Assembly: GCF_900112615.1 (NCBI RefSeq)
Contig: NZ_FOMK01000001.1
Location: forward strand, 1,550,001-1,614,000
DNA from: Chitinophaga sp. CF118
GTDB lineage: Bacteria; Bacteroidota; Bacteroidia; Chitinophagales; Chitinophagaceae
Reading direction: 5' to 3'
Length of the DNA stretch: 64,000 bases
Shown here: one piece after another, positions 63,338 through 64,000 of the stretch
Numbering within the stretch: position 1 is the first letter of the stretch
Layout of the letters: each line of letters opens with the position of its first letter
Translations under genes and position numbers: made by a program
The notes under the pieces: model-generated
Database searches by the model: none
Told to the model about the DNA's origin: nothing
What the model saw: the letters and a program-made list of their open reading frames with translations, nothing else

Positions 63338-64000
63338 ATGCAAAATTACATTAATAAATTATCTGGCAGCAATTCCAAACTGCTGATCCTGATTCTATTC
63401 CTATTCTGTTTCAGTGCCTGTAAGCATAAAAACGTGCCAAATGTGAGTCATATTGCGATGGAGGTGCATATTCAACGATTTGATCACGACCTTTATAAGC
63501 TGGATACCAATCATATTCAGGCATCATTGCAGCAGTTGGATGCAGCTTATCCCACATTTCTGCCGGCTTACATAGAGCATATCATGAATTTCGGGCCTTA
63601 TGCAGATAGCAGTAAGCTGGTACAAATGCAAACCCGTATGCTGGTAGGCAATAGTGACTTCCGGTTATTGCAGGATACCATCAATGCACATTTTCCAAAG
63701 CTGGACGAACTGGAGAAAGATCTTGCACAGAGTTTCCGCTATATAAAATATTATTTCCCCTCCTTCAGGGCACCGAAGGTAGTAGCATTCAGTTCCGTGA
63801 TCAGCAACTATGGCGCTATTACAATTGATTCCGTACTGGGTGTTGGGCTGGATATGTACCTTGGCAAAGATTTCCCGGTTTACGCTATGTTACCGGACTA
63901 CCCAGGTTACATGATCCGTAAGTTCTCAAAAGAATATATTACTACTAACTGCATCCAGGTACTGTCTCAACAGATGTATCCCGGAGCCGATCCCAGCGAC
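63338..64000 (+). CDS. gldB: Gliding motility lipoprotein GldB, 5' part
   Basis: The frame begins at ATG 63338 (an alternative in-frame ATG lies at 63329) and runs to the window end without a stop. The visible 221 codons encode a lipoprotein signal with the lipobox FSAC, then GldB-type sequence: HIQRFDHDLYKLDTN, the PAYIEHIMNFG segment, GVGLDMYLGKDFPVY and LPDYPGYMIRKF. GldB is needed for gliding and type IX secretion in Flavobacterium. It is divergent from the outer-membrane barrel-nadE operon. Confidence 0.9.
   Translation, partial: MQNYINKLSGSNSKLLILILFLFCFSACKHKNVPNVSHIAMEVHIQRFDHDLYKLDTNHIQASLQQLDAAYPTFLPAYIEHIMNFGPYADSSKLVQMQTRMLVGNSDFRLLQDTINAHFPKLDELEKDLAQSFRYIKYYFPSFRAPKVVAFSSVISNYGAITIDSVLGVGLDMYLGKDFPVYAMLPDYPGYMIRKFSKEYITTNCIQVLSQQMYPGADPSD

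Noticed and set aside
1..64000. tRNA, rRNA, insertion sequences, phage genes, CRISPR-Cas
   Set aside because: No cloverleaf with a T-loop, no rRNA-like stretch, no transposase or integrase and no spacer array was recognised on reading; a covariance-model scan could still find a small RNA.

Overview
The window comes from a Bacteroidota genome, most likely a Chitinophaga-like member of the Chitinophagaceae. The signs are SusC/SusD outer-membrane pairs, a hybrid two-component regulator, Bacteroidota-type -7 boxes (TAnnTTTG), many LxxC lipoproteins, a split transketolase, a MreBCD-PBP2-RodA operon and the gliding lipoprotein GldB. No phage, insertion sequence, CRISPR array, rRNA or tRNA was found. 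The family assignment rests on gene content and protein style alone.

Layout. (1) 1-1502: C-terminal part of an M13 metallopeptidase, followed by a terminator and a 72-bp perfect palindrome. (2) 2.0-13.6 kb: a fructan/fructose utilisation locus. One minus-strand operon holds an MFS sugar transporter, fructokinase, SusC, SusD and a secreted GH32 beta-fructosidase. A divergent hybrid sensor with a periplasmic sugar-binding domain probably controls it. (3) 13.7-14.8 kb: a small membrane protein, a YHS lipoprotein and a lipocalin-like lipoprotein. (4) 14.9-27 kb: a block with an Oar-like TonB receptor, a beta-helix lipoprotein, a second TonB receptor, an unknown protein, an LpxH-like phosphoesterase and, divergently, a PhoU-like DUF47 protein with a PiT phosphate transporter. 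(5) 27-30.3 kb: rfbA, galE and a lone transketolase C-terminal subunit. (6) 30.4-32.5 kb: an ECF sigma factor, an anti-sigma-like membrane protein with five 40-residue repeats, and a Spy-like periplasmic protein. (7) 32.5-41 kb, minus strand: purD, then mreB-mreC-mreD-mrdA-rodA, an MBL hydrolase and an NTF2-like protein. (8) 41.2-45.2 kb: POT and OPT peptide transporters. (9) 45.3-48.5 kb: a lipoprotein and a DUF1800/DUF1501 pair. (10) 48.5-53.2 kb: molybdenum cofactor genes (moeA, moaC, mobA-like, moaE, moaD, an unknown gene, moaA). (11) 53.3-56.9 kb: siderophore receptor and PepSY reductase-like protein. (12) 56.9-59.3 kb: TSUP permease, MoeB-rhodanese and a GNAT. (13) 59.4-64 kb: serS, nadE, an outer-membrane barrel protein and the start of gldB.

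The strongest unexplained signal lies in block 4. Six minus-strand promoters between 18.6 and 25.2 kb carry arrays of 11-bp direct repeats (core RTTAM as read on the plus strand). In all six the repeat register is the same relative to the -7 box: the first unit starts 16 bp from the box, and further units follow at multiples of 11. This is the architecture expected for a PhoB/OmpR-family response regulator. With PiT, DUF47 and a phosphoesterase alongside, it suggests a Bacteroidota phosphate-starvation regulon with its own operator code. It may include a 31-codon peptide gene or a long leader at 18.77-18.87 kb.
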